Source: Arabidopsis thaliana
Taxonomy: Eukaryota; Streptophyta; Magnoliopsida; Brassicales; Brassicaceae
Direction: 5' to 3'
Assembly (NCBI RefSeq): GCF_000001735.4
Contig: NC_003070.9
Span: 9,238,001 to 9,302,000, forward strand
Length of the DNA stretch: 64,000 nucleotides
In this document: piece after piece, positions 21,805 to 35,856 of the stretch
Layout of the letters: the number at the start of each line of letters is the position of its first letter
Position numbering within the stretch: the stretch's first letter is position 1
Position numbers and translations under genes: made by a program
Notes under the pieces: model-generated
Database searches by the model: none
What the model was told of the DNA's origin: nothing
Seen by the model: only the letters and a program-made list of their open reading frames with translations

Positions 21805-22792
21805 ATGGGTCATCTTGGGTTCTTAGTTATGATTATGGTAGGAGTCATGGCTTCTTCTGTGAGCGGCTACGGTGGCGGTTGGATCAACGCTCACGCCACT
21901 TTTTACGGTGGTGGTGATGCTTCCGGCACAATGGGTAAAAACCGTTATTTACATAACTCATTCCTTACAAATTATCATATTTACTAATCTTCAATGTTAC
22001 TTCTTTGTAGGTGGTGCTTGTGGATATGGTAATCTATATAGCCAAGGCTACGGGACGAGCACGGCGGCTCTAAGCACAGCTCTCTTCAACAATGGACTTA
22101 GCTGTGGTTCTTGCTTTGAGATAAGATGTGAAAACGATGGTAAATGGTGTTTACCTGGCTCAATCGTTGTAACCGCTACAAACTTCTGCCCGCCAAATAA
22201 CGCGTTAGCGAACAATAATGGCGGTTGGTGTAATCCTCCTCTTGAACACTTTGACCTTGCTCAGCCTGTTTTTCAACGCATTGCTCAGTACAGAGCTGGA
22301 ATCGTCCCTGTTTCCTACAGAAGGTAACATTTTATTCAGCTTCTCTGTTTCAAAACAGAGGATATCAAATTTCTCTAGATGCTCTGTTTTTTTCTTAAAA
22401 CAGAGTATATGCTAAGTTTAATAACAGAGTTCTTGAAGAAAAAAGATCCAAAATATAAACTTTTCGATACTTTGGTGTTTTGTAGGGTTCCTTGCAGGAG
22501 AAGAGGAGGAATAAGATTCACGATAAACGGCCACTCATACTTCAACCTTGTGCTGATCACAAACGTCGGTGGTGCCGGAGACGTTCACTCGGCGGCGATC
22601 AAGGGTTCAAGAACAGTGTGGCAAGCTATGTCAAGGAACTGGGGGCAAAATTGGCAAAGCAACTCTTACCTCAACGGTCAAGCACTTTCCTTTAAGGTCA
22701 CCACCAGCGACGGCCGCACAGTTGTCTCCTTCAACGCCGCTCCTGCCGGCTGGTCTTATGGCCAGACTTTTGCCGGTGGACAGTTCCGTTAA
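21805..22792 (+). CDS. EXPA10: alpha-expansin EXPA10
   Basis: Exons 21805-21934, 22011-22323 and 22486-22792 give 249 aa. A signal peptide ([21 protein letters not shown]) is followed by the expansin double-psi barrel with [22 protein letters not shown], conserved cysteines and HFDLAQPVF (the HFD motif). The C-terminal cellulose-binding-like domain holds [11 protein letters not shown], tryptophans such as MSRNWGQNW, and the end [10 protein letters not shown]. Expansins are secreted and loosen wall polymers at acid pH without hydrolysis. An intron in the 5' leader is likely (acceptor at about 21781-21782). The structure is complete. Confidence 0.96.
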
Positions 22793-25700
22793 AAAGGGCA
22801 AGTTGGTTAATCTCTCTTCCATTTATCTAAAGTAAACTCATTTGTGTGGTTATATTGGTCTCTTGAAAAAACTCGGTTATTGAGAGAGTGATGCGTCGAG
22901 GGCTCGGTTTTGCAGAAGGCCTTGATGACGTCTAATCTTTTTTTGGACCTCTTTATTTTTCTTTCTTGAAACTAGTTTTTGTTAAGAAAGAAAAAACAAG
23001 TTATAGTAGTTAATGTATTACTGATGCAGAGGTGGAGTTTTAACTACCACCCGCTAGTAGTAGTTATGAGTTTTTTATTTTAAGGTGTGAGAGAGAGATG
23101 GATTATCAAGATTTGTCAATTTTATTATGTTTGTTTGTAATAATACAATTCTTTACTCCAGTTAATGAAAATTGGGGGATTGATCACTTTTTTTTGCATT
23201 TTTTTTCACTTTTCATATCAACATACCAAATTTTACAACCATTATAGACTATTTTGGGAACTTTATCTTTCGTTTCAAATTTTTACAAACATTATTGAAT
23301 GCTCATTTAGCTTTAGCTGTTGATTAATTAAATAGTCTACAACCGACTTTCACAATCTTATCCTTCATTCAATGTTTTCCCCCTTTATATTCAGTTGAAG
23401 CAAAACTCCACAACTTAAATGAAAAATCTTCTATAGACGGTCCTTGTGGTCCAAAAAGAGCAAAACCTCATGACTCTATCCAACAAGGCAACAACCAACC
23501 TAATTTAAGGTTAGGTGCTTGCTATCTTTGAGAACTAGACACCATAACGACATAAATTAATTAATGTCTCTTTGGTTCGGCTATCATCGTTATATACTAA
23601 TTTAGATTTGACGATGGATGTATGTGCGAGTGAGATATAATATTATTATGCTGTGGATTTAGTTTCTAAGTTTTTCTCCAAGTAATCACTTATCAGAATT
23701 TGAGAAAAGGTCCCCTTTTAGGAGTTACGACGGATACTGAAACAAAATTACATGTGTTTTTGTTTCACGACATTATCAAAGTGGAGGTCGATAAGTATAA
23801 ATTGATGAAATACAAAAAGTGATCCACAAGAAGTAACGTCCATGTTGTGGCTATCGTCGACTAAAGTAAAAAATGGGTCCTACTCTGATGGAATTTGCTT
23901 CAACGTGACTCATATGAACCGACACATGCAAACACCGGCGGTTCTGTATGTGCTATAAGAGAAATATATTGGAAGATTTGGGCCATTTTGAAGCCATTAT
24001 ACACAAGCCTAATGGCATTAATGTGACTTGACATTATCTCAATGGTTATTCACTAATGGCACTAATGGTTTTAGTTCAAGTTGTTCCAGTTCAGTTCTTT
24101 TAGTTCTTCTCTAACCATTGTCTAAATTGATCTTCATCATATATCTTTTAATAAAATCAACGTGGTAAATCGACCAACGAAATAATTGATTAGGAGAAAA
24201 GCAGGGCCAACAAATCTAAGAATTAAGAACTGAAGGATATATCTTATGACGGATCATGGATCAAGTTAATAAAATTATTGAATTAGTTCATACTTAAATG
24301 AGCATACATAAACAAACCATTTGGGTTGAAGAAAAGCATAACCAAACGAATAATGCATAGAGTCAAGATTAAGGTTTGGTTAAAATGCCTAATCCTATGA
24401 TAGGGCAACAACGGGAACTATACCTGGAAAATATACGACCTCTAGGTTTGAAAAATGTCCAAAGCGAATGTACAGACACAACATTAACCTTCGAGTGAAG
24501 ATGCATTCAATTAACATCAAGTACACTTTGACACGTTGACGATTTGGTAGGCAACCGAATCAGAAGTTTCACATAAATACGACTATACGAGTAAAATGCC
24601 CACCCCTAATTTATACGACTTCTAGATGAAAACTTGAATTGCATTCACTATTCTCTCTTTCTTCTATGAACACGCTTTAAAGATATAAAAAACTTCAAGT
24701 TTTGCTCTAACGGAATCATTGAACGGTACTCGGCATTGCTTTTAAATTTTGTGGCTCGCAATAGTATAAAGTACATAAACACATATTAATTGTCATACCA
24801 AGTGAAAAGTAATTACTAGATTAATTGAAAACATGGTTGACAAAGAATTCTCCATAAACCAAATTCTAAAAATTACACTAGATAATCCTATGAACGCATA
24901 TTATTTAGTTAACGTGAATACACTTGGTGAAAATATGTATCTTCTTTTTAACAATTTTCAAAAGTTGTAGTTGCAAATGTTTGGGTTTGCTTATAGACAT
25001 CGATATATTGGGACAAAATATTTTTTTTTTTAATTGGAAACCCATTCCAATACATAACAATGACCCAAGATTTAGTTGGGCCAAAGCCCATGTATAAAAA
25101 TACAACACGACAATCATAAACCGTGGACCTTCTTTCTTCCTTCTCTTACATTTGTCATCCTTAATAATTTAGTCAATAGACTCAATACTGTTGCCTCGAT
25201 GCCTCTTGATGATGGTCACTCTCGCACGTGTAAACCACACCTTATCATAATCTGCTGTTCTTTCTATTTCCATACTTATTTTCCTTTTTCTTTTGTTAGT
25301 CTCTTCCAAATATTAAGGTCGTGTGTTTAGAACGACGTATAACTCCTTTATTTACAGAAAGATTCTGGCTTTTGATTCACAATTTCACTCAAGTTTTAAT
25401 GGTATATGTACCAATTTCTAAATATGTGTAAATCTTTAACTCATATAGAAAAGTTGTATTAGAAGTCAAATTCCAATTAATTTGAATAACTCCTCATAAT
25501 TAATTGGTTGATCTAAAGAGATTAGGAGAAGGTATAATTTATAAAGAAATATTTTAATCACAAAGAATAATAACACAAAAATGGATATGATGAATCAATA
25601 TTGATAACGAGATCAAGATGGGTTAAATGCTTGGCGTAGGATATCTAGATTTTCTAAAGAGAGGAGTTATGAAGTGCTGAGTGTATGCCATGAACAGTTG

Positions 25701-26621
25701 TAAATAGTTCTTTTGAATGTGCAGCTTCCCAATACAACGAAACAATATGTATATTTTTAATAATATAATTGAGTTAATTCATTTTGTTGGTCACGAATAG
25801 TGTAGTACAGTGTGCACCATAAGGTAATAGTTTTTGTGATTGAGCTAACAGTTTTATGAAAACAATGAAAATTTCCTGAAGGGATGAATGTCTCAGAGAG
25901 GTACGTCAAAATCATTGTTGTTACATTTTTGTGTATAATACAAAAAAAGGTGAGAGTTTGTTTTCAAATTTTTGTGAATCGAATATTCATACTGTTAAGT
26001 CCACGTCTAGATTATGAAATATTCAAGATTCGCATTATTGTTCTTTATTTTTTAGAATAATTTTTTTCATGGATATTGCCATTTGGTGAAGATGATCAAT
26101 ATAAACCCTATCAATAATAACAGTTTACCAAACCGGTCACATCCAGTCGCTTTTACCACTTGGACAAATCTGAGTCTGACTTTGACTTTTAAGTTTGAAC
26201 ATTACTTCTGTCTTGTTTATTTTATACATCTAGGTCCTTTTTTAATTATATTAAATAGGTCATTTAGGTCCATCATGAGCATTGGTGCATTAATTATTGG
26301 ATTTTGCGAAAAAGGACATTGAATTAGTCTTGATACCATGACTAAGATCTGATGGGATTTACTGTTCGAAACTCTTTGGGCACATATAGCTCTAATGTCA
26401 TAGATGGCTGTAGCATCACCTGTCCTTCAAATACTGAATCATCCATACCCTCTGGATCCATCAGAGGGTCAGGTTAGCTATAAACTAGACCTCTCCTTGC
26501 CTATTATTGCCTCTCGATTTGGATCTGCAAATTTTGCTGATAAGGTTCAGCTTGCTTATTGCGAGCGTTATACTTGCTGAGCTGTGACACACATCACCAA
26601 TTTCACCACTACACTCTCTCT

Positions 26622-26661
26622 ATACAACTATTGATTTTTTTTTCCTCAAATACAACTATTG
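26622..26661 (-). mobile_element. tiny poly(A) insertion with 12-bp target duplication
   Basis: ATACAACTATTG is repeated exactly at 26622-26633 and 26650-26661. The 16-nt insert is, on the minus strand, TTGAGG followed by nine A and T. Confidence 0.5.
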
Positions 26662-29600
26662 TTTTGTCTCAATTTCTTTCACTTTTTAAGATTCTTACTT
26701 AAAGTGACCTTTTCCATTTGCTTGGTTTCTTATTTTGGTTTTAGAGTTAATATTCTACACGTATAGTACCTACTCAACTAGTTTGTTATGGACTTTTAAG
26801 TCATGGTGGTGCTCAACAATGCACAAAACGACTTTCGTACATAAATGTGAAATGTGCAAACGATGTTGTTGCCGGAAGACTAATATTTCGGAGTGAAATT
26901 TTACATATAGAGAAATCTTTGGTAAAAGAATATTAAAGAATGTATATACGTTTGCAAAACCAGTCACAACTTATATGTGGCTCTATTAATCAAGATTTGA
27001 TATATACAAAACAAAGTGACTAATTAACAATGACTCAAACGAACCACTTGTGAACAAATTCACAAAATCTTTCGAAGTTTATTGTGACGTCCCTAAACTA
27101 TTATATATCGTCTCGTGACTCCAAATTTAAATTTTCTTTGCTTGGCAAAATCGACCATGCGTATTTTATACATTTAGAGGATGATGTATGGAAGTAGATA
27201 ATGGAGAGGTACTTTAAATTGTTCGTTAGATTAGGTTGTTATGGACGTTGAGTTATTTATTATAGACATATGATAATGTGAACGTTAGCCAATTCGTGTT
27301 AGATTATGTTTCCTTGCGTTGAACAGATCGAAGAAGAAGGGATCGGAGCATTAAAGCATGTGAGGGTGGGGCAGGTAAGTGTCCTTTAAACAATAAGAAG
27401 TGGGTCTTAGCATTAGCTTTCTGACATCTTATTCTTACCCATACTTACACCCATTACTTTTCAAAGATTTAACAAATATTATCATGCAAAGAGTACTTTT
27501 TTGTCCTTTCTTTAATTCCTTTAATTGCGACACTCTTAACGGACTTCGGTTAAGACAGCCTCCATACCCATATGACATGCATCACAAATCTAACGACTAA
27601 CATTACTATTATATGTTATACATCAAACAAGAGAACTAATGTGTACGTATAATTGTACGCCATTACATCTCTAATTAAAGCAACAAGACCGTTTGACACA
27701 ATACTAGAAATCTTGATCGTTAGAAGACTCTCCATCGTTAAAACATCTTCATGTATAGCCTATATATTATGTATAATACTTTCCATTGTTCAGCCTTCTC
27801 CGCTCCAATATATACCTTCTTTTAATTTCTATGCAAACTTTCCCTGCTTTTCTTATGTACTATATTATTTCACTCTGAACAATTAGTCTCCTATATAGCA
27901 GTTTGAAACTCCAAACGCTTCATATTGTGCTATCAATTAAATTTGATACTAAAAAAATTACACGTTTAAGGGAAACAAAAAATAAGTGATAAAAAATTAT
28001 AATTTTGTACAATAAAGTTTAATTATATATATTGCATATCAACAATATTGGATTTCTGGCATTACCTCTTAAGATCCACATTGAGGATTGACCTGTTATT
28101 CAGAAGAAATCAATATTGACACTTGAAAAGATACCTTGACGAAGAAGACCAATTTGAATTGAGGTTTTAATTTCTTTCCGTGGTGACACAATAATAAATA
28201 TTCGATCTCTAGAATATAACCTTTGATTACGTAAGTCATTTTTCTTTTCCAACTGATTACGTAAGTCTTGTTGCGCCGTAGCAGAATATTTTCTACTACT
28301 CAAATAGCTAAAATAAAATTATTCAAAAATATAATAAAATCAGATCACTATTGTTTCAAATACCGCCATGACTATTCGTAACAACTAAATTTTCTCATCT
28401 TCATAATTAAACCGCTCAGACAAAAACATTTCATGCAATAGAAAATGAAGACAAATTTAGACGAACCCATGAGTTGGATGTCGAAATTAATTGGTAGGGT
28501 TATGAATTTTAATTAGAGCAAAGAAAGGATTCAAAACATGGCTCTGTCAAGGGAACACACCTAACAGAATCTCATGGATTAGCCTTTGTCTTCTGCTGCT
28601 CCCTTACGCCCCACTACTTGTCACATTCCTTCGTTTTTATTCTTCAATAAATAATTTAACTTTTCAAATTTTATTTTTACCCTCAATGTTTTCTTCATTA
28701 TTGTCCTTCCATATAATTTTATAATATATACACACAGAAAATTTCGTACCAAGTTCAACAGAGCCTTAATTTATAGGCATGATCTCAGGTCGGGTCATAT
28801 TCCCCACCTTCATATAAAATTGGTTAGAACCGACTGTTGACCAAAATATTAAATCTTATTCACTGTTAATTTTCTTTGTAAACTTAGAAAAAAATTTCCG
28901 TTAAAAACATGTAAGTTTTAAAATATATACATGAAAACACTAAAACATGCCCCAAGAATTGAAACCCCTAATTAGTTGAAGGGACCGGTTAAGTTAAGAA
29001 TTTTGTTGAACTAACTCCGGTTATAGAAACAAAGAAGTAGTGTGATTGTAACCAAAAATACGAATGAGGTTAAGAAAAGAGGGTAGAATTTAAGACAAAC
29101 TTTATTGGTGGATGTGAAAATAGATATAGGGGCAAAGGAGGCTATGAGATTAGATGGGTCATTGATTCATTCATCTTTGAAAATTGAGAGAGATAGACTT
29201 TACTGTTTGGTTACCTTTCACGTCATCTCTTTTTGGAAACTCCAAAAACAGTATGAGTTTGTGTGTGTCTTCGTGATCTGTTCCCACCATTTATCCTCTC
29301 TGTCTCTCCACTTCCTTTCATTACTCTCACTTTCTTTCACTTTCTTGTTCACTTCTGTTTCCTCACTAGTTTCTCCTCTTTTTAATCACCAAATCGGCAC
29401 CTTGTTGCATTAATTACTACAAAAATATATTTACACTCAAACCAAATCAGACCTAATTGAATCTGAACTGATTATTGGTTAAACACTTTGAATTTTCGCA
29501 AAAGCATGTGTAGAACAAAATTAATACTTCTTATTTTCAGTTATTTTATAAAAACATTAGTTATCTTAATAGTTGAAAAATCTCGTTGATAGGACGATTA

Positions 29601-30869
29601 ATTTTTTATTTGATTTGCATAAAGTAATTGATCTTTGTTGTTCACAAAATAACGTGATTGATTAGCATTTGAAATTATTTGATTAATTGACAAGTTAATA
29701 TTTATAATTAAACTCATGGGTGAAACGAAATGCATATCTATAGCTAATTTATTTATAGCTAGCGTCTTAAAAATCCATTGAATGACATATATATTTTGGT
29801 GATGTAATCCTAATATTTATAACATTGTACACGTAACCTTCTAGTTTTATATTAGTCTAAATACTTTACGAACTCAACATAGGCAAAATCCAAACTAGTT
29901 CGATTTTGTTTTGTTCTATAGTTTTCTCTTTTCTAAGCAAGTATATTCCCTAAGTGTTCGTGATTGTTCGATAGATTTATTGTGATCGTGCGTGGGTGTA
30001 GTACGATAAGGAGAATACACGTGATGGTTGTGCGACATCACACGCCAAAATCGGACCATGGGGACGCATCACAGTTGAAGAGAAAAGACTTCTCCTTTGA
30101 ATTGAATTGGATCCTATGTTACTCTAAATGTGCACGTGTTCATCATCTCCACCTCTCATTATCATTACCAATCCTTATTCTTGATTTAAAACGGATTTTA
30201 ATTTTCAAAGAACTCAATGTTTACTTGCATTGACTACTAATTATTGAGGACATCTAAAATATCTAAGAAAAAAAACTCTTGTTAATCAATAAAAAAAGAT
30301 CCCATATGTAAGTAATTTTATTTCTTTGCTTTTTTATTCTTAGTCTAAGATCACTAATCACATAACATATTACATATAGATGGATGCCACGTCAGAAAAG
30401 AGTCTATTTGAAAGCGAACTTTTCTTTCGAGTAAAACACAAACCTGACCAAACGTGTAACAAAATTAAACATTATCGTACAAGGGGACATTGTAACACAT
30501 GAATAACTAAGGTTGATAAAATTTGTAGACGGACATAAAGAATTCCAAGAAAAGTGAATTAGGTGAAATTTAAATGGGCTATGGGGTCAAAGAATGGTCG
30601 AGAAAATAAAAATTAGATTATGTCAGACGAGTAAAATTGAGCTTTGGATTAATTCCAACGTTTTAGTGATTCCTTATTACACATTTGATGTATTTTTGTG
30701 ACAAACTGACAAAAGTATATATTAATGCTATGTTGAAAAAGGTATGTTCAAGCTTGTAATCAATTTTGGACTGAGTCACGCATGGACCGTAGCTAATATA
30801 TCCACCGAAACGGATTGACCATGAGATCGCAATCTATTTTATACCTCAGATAATTTTTGTCCCCTCACT

Positions 30870-31618
30870 ATATGAGCTTTACATACATCTGTTTCCAGAG
30901 TAATTTAGTTGCTTATTCTGTTAGTCACTCCCTAAAACAAGCTACTACACTCGATCAAGCAGTAACATCAAACTCCTTTAATCTTCCAAGTTAGACTCTC
31001 TTCTTACTTTTCAAGGTATGTTTAAATATTTAACATGTTTATAAATAATTCCATGTGTAAATAGAACATATGTTTTTAATAACTTAGTATTTTAGACGAA
31101 AGAATCGAAAATCTAGTACTAGTCTACTGGATATAAACAAAGTAACAAGATAGATTCATAGCCCAAAACAAAAGAACAACCAAATCGAAGTCCCACTTTA
31201 GCTAGTGGCTCTACTTACAAACAAACATAATTAATAGTGTGTTTCACCATATTTTATTTCATCATTTCATTTTAAACGGTAAAAAAAAACTGATTACAAT
31301 TTTTATAAATGTTTGTTCTGCAAAATATAAAATTAAATAAAGCTGCATAACTTTCTGTTTCATAAAATTATATAGTTCATATATACTTCTTCACCCAACC
31401 TTTTATTTCATATTTCATATATAATATTAATGTGTATTTCAAAGTGATTGACCAATTAAAAAGAAAATATGACGAAGAGAAAGAGAGTTTGTAGTGCGTT
31501 CGGTTAAATCTCTGTGCAGAGGATCGTACAGTTCTGAGACCCCTTTTGTATCTGTATTTATCCCATATTTAATGGTTACGTCTGCCAATTGGGATTTCTG
31601 GTCAAATACGAAAAGGTC
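30870..31618 (+). ncRNA. possible spliced non-coding transcript with hairpin
   Basis: A TATA-like CACTATATGAG near 30868 precedes a pyrimidine-rich leader-like stretch ending CTTTTCAAG before GTATGT (about 31016). A good acceptor, CTCTGTGCAG, ends at 31519. Just downstream, 31538-31618 can fold into an imperfect hairpin: GACC/GGTC outer stem, TTTT-GTAT/ATAC-AAAA middle, ATCCCA/TGGGAT inner. There is no long ORF. Promoter, splice sites and hairpin are each weak alone. Confidence 0.2.
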
Positions 31619-33032
31619 TTAAAAGTTATTTCTTTACATTTTTACTGTTCATTCTCATTACTTATACACACTTCCACACGGCCACATTCCTCATGTATGT
31701 GGGATATTTAGGGTTGAGAGTTTTTTTGAATTGGCATTGTAATATCTCGTTATTAAAAACCATGAGACTGCTACAAAGAATAAAACAGTCAAAATTTCAA
31801 GATTATTTGATACAACATGACAAGGAGAAAATGAGTATATTGAAGCGATGTTTAATTAAGAAAAAAATTGAATGAAGAAAAAAGATTGTGGTTAATTTTT
31901 TAAGATAAGAGAGGGTTTCACAGAAACAAAAATGGTAGTAAAAAGTAAAGGAATGAAAGACAAGTGGAGATTAAGAGAGAAAGAGGTAAATTTTAAGGAA
32001 CCCAAAATGAAATGAAAGAAAAAGCTGTCTGAGAATTGGTTGTGCTAAGAAGAGACCCGACTCATTCCCCAATGGTAAACTCTCTTTTTGCCTTCATCCT
32101 TTTTTGGTAGTTAGTTCTGCTTCAGCTTTTTTTCTTTCATCTCATTAGCTTTTATTATTTTCACCTTGCACCTATAAAACATGCATTGATTAATAGAGGA
32201 TAAATTTCACCTAATAACGGTAAGATTCATTTCGGACTCGTCCAAGATATTCTCTACATTCATTGTTTTTTAGGTCGACACTCCCAACATTAATTTATTT
32301 TGTCATAATCCATTGGTTTTCATTAAATAAAAGAGGAAATACTATCTTATACATCAAACTAAGATAAACATTAATTATTCATAAAAGTAGGAAATTTGTA
32401 TAAGGAACCATAGAGAAGCAGCGTAATTAATGTTATCGTTTGATTATGAACCCTAATACGACTATAAAACTATTGCATACTTTTCAATTACTATCAATCT
32501 ATGGACATGGAAAAAAACTTGGTCTTCAAATCTTAGTTACTTTTAAATTTAATAAATGATTTATCAGAAAAACTCTTTAACTTCTATGAAACTAGGTACA
32601 CCTGAACAAATGTATAACAGTCCACAGCAAAATCGAATATCGATAATACACATTTGTACTTACTTATTACAGTAGTGTATATGTAATATATATAATAATG
32701 TATAAATGCAAAGAACTCTGTCGTTTGAATTAGTCCGTGACGACGGTCCATAACCCTTTTTAACAGTCGTCAGAAAACACGGTCGCGACATGTACATACA
32801 CGCACATACCTAAAGCCATACGTAACAAACACACCATTATATACAAAAGATATTCTATTATTTTTAAAAAATAATATTTATGACACACATTTACGTACGT
32901 GTATATATAATATGCAAATGCACTCACATAAGTCTTTCTCCTCCGATGGTATATGTCTATAAGCTGACGTGACATCTCTCTTAATTCTCAATAACACTTC
33001 TCTTCTTCTTCCTTTCTCCCAACACTAACTCC

Positions 33033-34463
33033 ATGTTTATAACGGAAAAACAAGTGTGGATGGATGAGATCGTCGCAAGAAGAGCTTCTTCTTCTTGGGA
33101 CTTCCCTTTCAACGACATTAATATTCATCAGCATCATCATCGTCACTGCAACACAAGTCATGAGTTTGAAATCTTGAAGAGTCCTCTTGGAGATGTAGCG
33201 GTTCACGAAGAAGAGAGTAATAATAATAACCCTAATTTCAGTAACAGCGAGAGTGGTAAGAAGGAGACAACAGATAGTGGTCAGTCTTGGTCCTCGTCGT
33301 CTTCAAAACCATCGGTCTTGGGGAGAGGACATTGGAGACCAGCTGAAGATGTTAAACTCAAAGAGCTTGTCTCCATTTACGGCCCACAAAACTGGAACCT
33401 CATAGCTGAAAAGCTTCAAGGAAGATCTGGTAAGTTAAATCAAAACCTTATTTATTTTCTATTTCTTTTGACAGCAAGTTAAATCAAAACCTTATAGATC
33501 TTCAAAATTTCATCAAAACCAGTTTGTTTGATTCATCTGGATCTGTCAAGTTCTTAAGATCCGGTGATAAAATCAATTTTTGTTTTTATTAGTTTTCTTG
33601 GTCTTTAGCCTTCTATGTCCAATCTAAGTCCTAACGTAATTTTTTTTGAGTTTTATTAACTTAATCTTGATTGTTTTTAAAGGGAAGAGCTGTAGACTAC
33701 GATGGTTTAACCAATTGGACCCGAGGATAAACCGAAGAGCTTTCACAGAAGAAGAAGAGGAGAGGCTGATGCAAGCACATAGGCTTTATGGTAACAAATG
33801 GGCAATGATTGCGAGGCTTTTCCCTGGTAGAACTGATAATTCAGTGAAGAACCATTGGCATGTTGTCATGGCTCGTAAGTATAGAGAACACTCTTCTGCT
33901 TACCGTAGGAGAAAGCTTATGAGTAATAATCCACTTAAACCTCACCTCACCAATAATCATCATCCTAACCCTAACCCTAATTACCACTCTTTTATCTCCA
34001 CTAATCATTACTTCGCTCAGCCTTTCCCCGAGTTTAATTTGACTCATCACCTGGTTAATAATGCCCCTATCACGAGTGACCATAACCAGCTTGTGTTGCC
34101 TTTCCATTGCTTTCAAGGTAGCCTATAGCTCTTCCTCCTCTTTCAATAGTTTTTTCAATTGTCTTTTGCATATTTTGAACTCTTTTTTGGTTTTTGTTAT
34201 ATCTACAACGTTCAGGTTATGAGAACAATGAACCTCCGATGGTTGTGAGTATGTTTGGCAACCAAATGATGGTCGGCGATAACGTTGGTGCCACGTCAGA
34301 CGCGTTATGCAATATTCCGCACATTGACCCTAGTAACCAAGAGAAACCGGAGCCAAATGATGCAATGCATTGGATCGGAATGGACGCGGTAGATGAGGAG
34401 GTGTTCGAAAAGGCTAAGCAGCAACCACATTTTTTCGATTTTCTTGGCTTGGGGACGGCGTGA
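33033..34463 (+). CDS. MYB117: R2R3-MYB transcription factor MYB117/LOF1
   Basis: Exons 33033-33429, 33683-34117 and 34216-34463 give 359 aa. The N-terminal ~95 residues are low in complexity, with histidine, asparagine and serine runs. R2 begins near [19 protein letters not shown] and R3 near [20 protein letters not shown]; the usual tryptophans are present, with the common replacement of the first R3 tryptophan. The [14 protein letters not shown] end of R3 is typical of the LOF1/MYB105 group, which controls lateral organ separation and axillary meristem formation. It acts in the nucleus as a DNA-binding regulator. The large upstream spacer may carry its regulatory sites (inference). Intron positions interrupt R2 and the C-terminal region. 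Confidence 0.95.
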
Positions 34464-34774
34464 ATGTTGAACAAATTGGTGTTAATCAGATAACGACAGT
34501 GGTTAAATTTGGTTACAAAAAAAATAGCATTTAGCTTTAGTAGCTAGAAAACAAACAAACCAGATCCTAGCCTTTGTCCTTGCGTTTACGTTAATTACTA
34601 AACTGTAGATTGTTGTTGTTGGCACTTGGTTGTCTAGTGTAACATTTGATAAGTCATTGTTTTTAGTAGTACTCGTTCAGAAATATTTAACAAAGAGAGA
34701 TTGGTTTTAAAAAGTTGATTCTTTTATGATGAAGTGACGTGAAATATTGCTAAAGACGTGTTGAGAATAACAAC

Positions 34775-34792
34775 GAGAGAGAGAGAGAGAGA
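34775..34792. repeat. (GA)n microsatellite
   Basis: Nine GA units downstream of MYB117. Confidence 0.95.
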
Positions 34793-35101
34793 AGGGAAAT
34801 TAAAAAGAGTGGAGTTTCTAGGAGTTGGAGAAAGAGACGAAGATGCGTAATTAAGAGAAGAGGAACTGCCAAAATTGAGGCAGAGATTGTGCAACAGAAA
34901 GGCCAAACATGAAACATGCTCACCAAATCTCACACACACATTGCATTTGTTTCTTCTCTTCAAACCGTTTTTCCAACTCTTCAAGCTTCTTACCTATGTA
35001 TCTCTCTCATGTCACGCGGACCCACACATGCCCTTCTTTCTTGTAATTCTTTCCATGTTGTAGATATAAAAGAAAAATTTAAATTGAATTGTTCTTTTGT
35101 A

Positions 35102-35147
35102 TAGTTTTGGTTGGGTTAAAAAAAAAGGAAAAAAATTAGTTTTGGTT
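35102..35147 (+). mobile_element. tiny poly(A) insertion with 11-bp target duplication
   Basis: TAGTTTTGGTT is repeated exactly at 35102-35112 and 35137-35147. The insert is GGGTT, nine A, GG, seven A and T. The local TTGG-rich context makes chance duplication possible. Confidence 0.4.
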
Positions 35148-35856
35148 TTGAATATGAGTTTTTAAAATAATATATAACGTGGATAAATGTATGGGTTTTT
35201 CGGATTTTGAAAGGTTGTTGTAGAGAAGATTTTTAATTTACCCATTGGGTCTGAAATTGCTTCAATAGGCCCAATCTATTTCGGAGATGTTCTCGAGTCT
35301 CTCTTTTTGGGAACAAACATCCGAGTGAAGTCAATATTAAGTGATTTTCGAAAAGATAAAAACTATTCTAAAACTAATTAACATTTTTCCACTCATTTTA
35401 GTAATTCTCCCAAAGTAAAGTGCTTAAAGAGAGGGGGAAAAAAGTGCTTAAAGTGTTTTCTTCTTATTGTTTCCCTTTATACGCAAATGAAGAGACTTAT
35501 TTTATTTTCAAAGAAAGAGACTTTTATGTTTCTCCTTTAGCTTTTAGTTTGTACCAATCAGATGGATTCTGTACCAAGGACTCCAAGTTAAGATTCTCTA
35601 CTTTTTCTCCTTTACATGAAAATTCACACATATGTTTTTTTTCCAATTAATTTATACACTAGTACTACAAAATACAAATAATGGAGTAAACAATATTTTC
35701 GAACCACATTTACCAAAAAAGACATTACACTTCAGCATTTCCATCTGTTTGGATAATCTACAAAATGGGGATTGTGGTATATAAATAAGATAGATATTAA
35801 AAGTTAATTCATCACACAAAAAAAGGTATCTACAAAGTTTCTTTTCTCCTTTAACG

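Larger units (their letters stand above)
22793..33032. other. 10.2-kb gene-free interval upstream of MYB117
   Basis: No protein gene could be supported; every open frame is short and lacks recognisable motifs. It contains the EXPA10 3' UTR, a tiny poly(A) insertion (26622-26661), an exon-like 48-bp segment between AG and GTAAGT (27327-27374), a possible non-coding transcription unit (30870-31620) and the MYB117 promoter with TATATATAA at about 32902. Such a long spacer is unusual in this compact genome. Confidence 0.6.
34464..35856. other. spacer between the converging 3' ends of MYB117 and DOF1.3
   Basis: Contains both 3' UTRs, a GA microsatellite (34775-34792) and a tiny poly(A) insertion (35102-35147). 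No gene is supported. Confidence 0.55.

Noticed and set aside
23185-23215. two T runs near 23.19 kb with TCACTTTT repeated
   Set aside because: Simple slippage in a homopolymer region explains it.
26083-26322. ALIIGFCEKGH, similar to a PPR repeat
   Set aside because: The similarity covers only about ten residues, with no neighbouring repeats; probably chance.
26405-26474. MAVASPVLQILNHPYP followed by a GT, exon-like
   Set aside because: It is a short isolated frame with no acceptor-linked continuation and no family match that I recognise.
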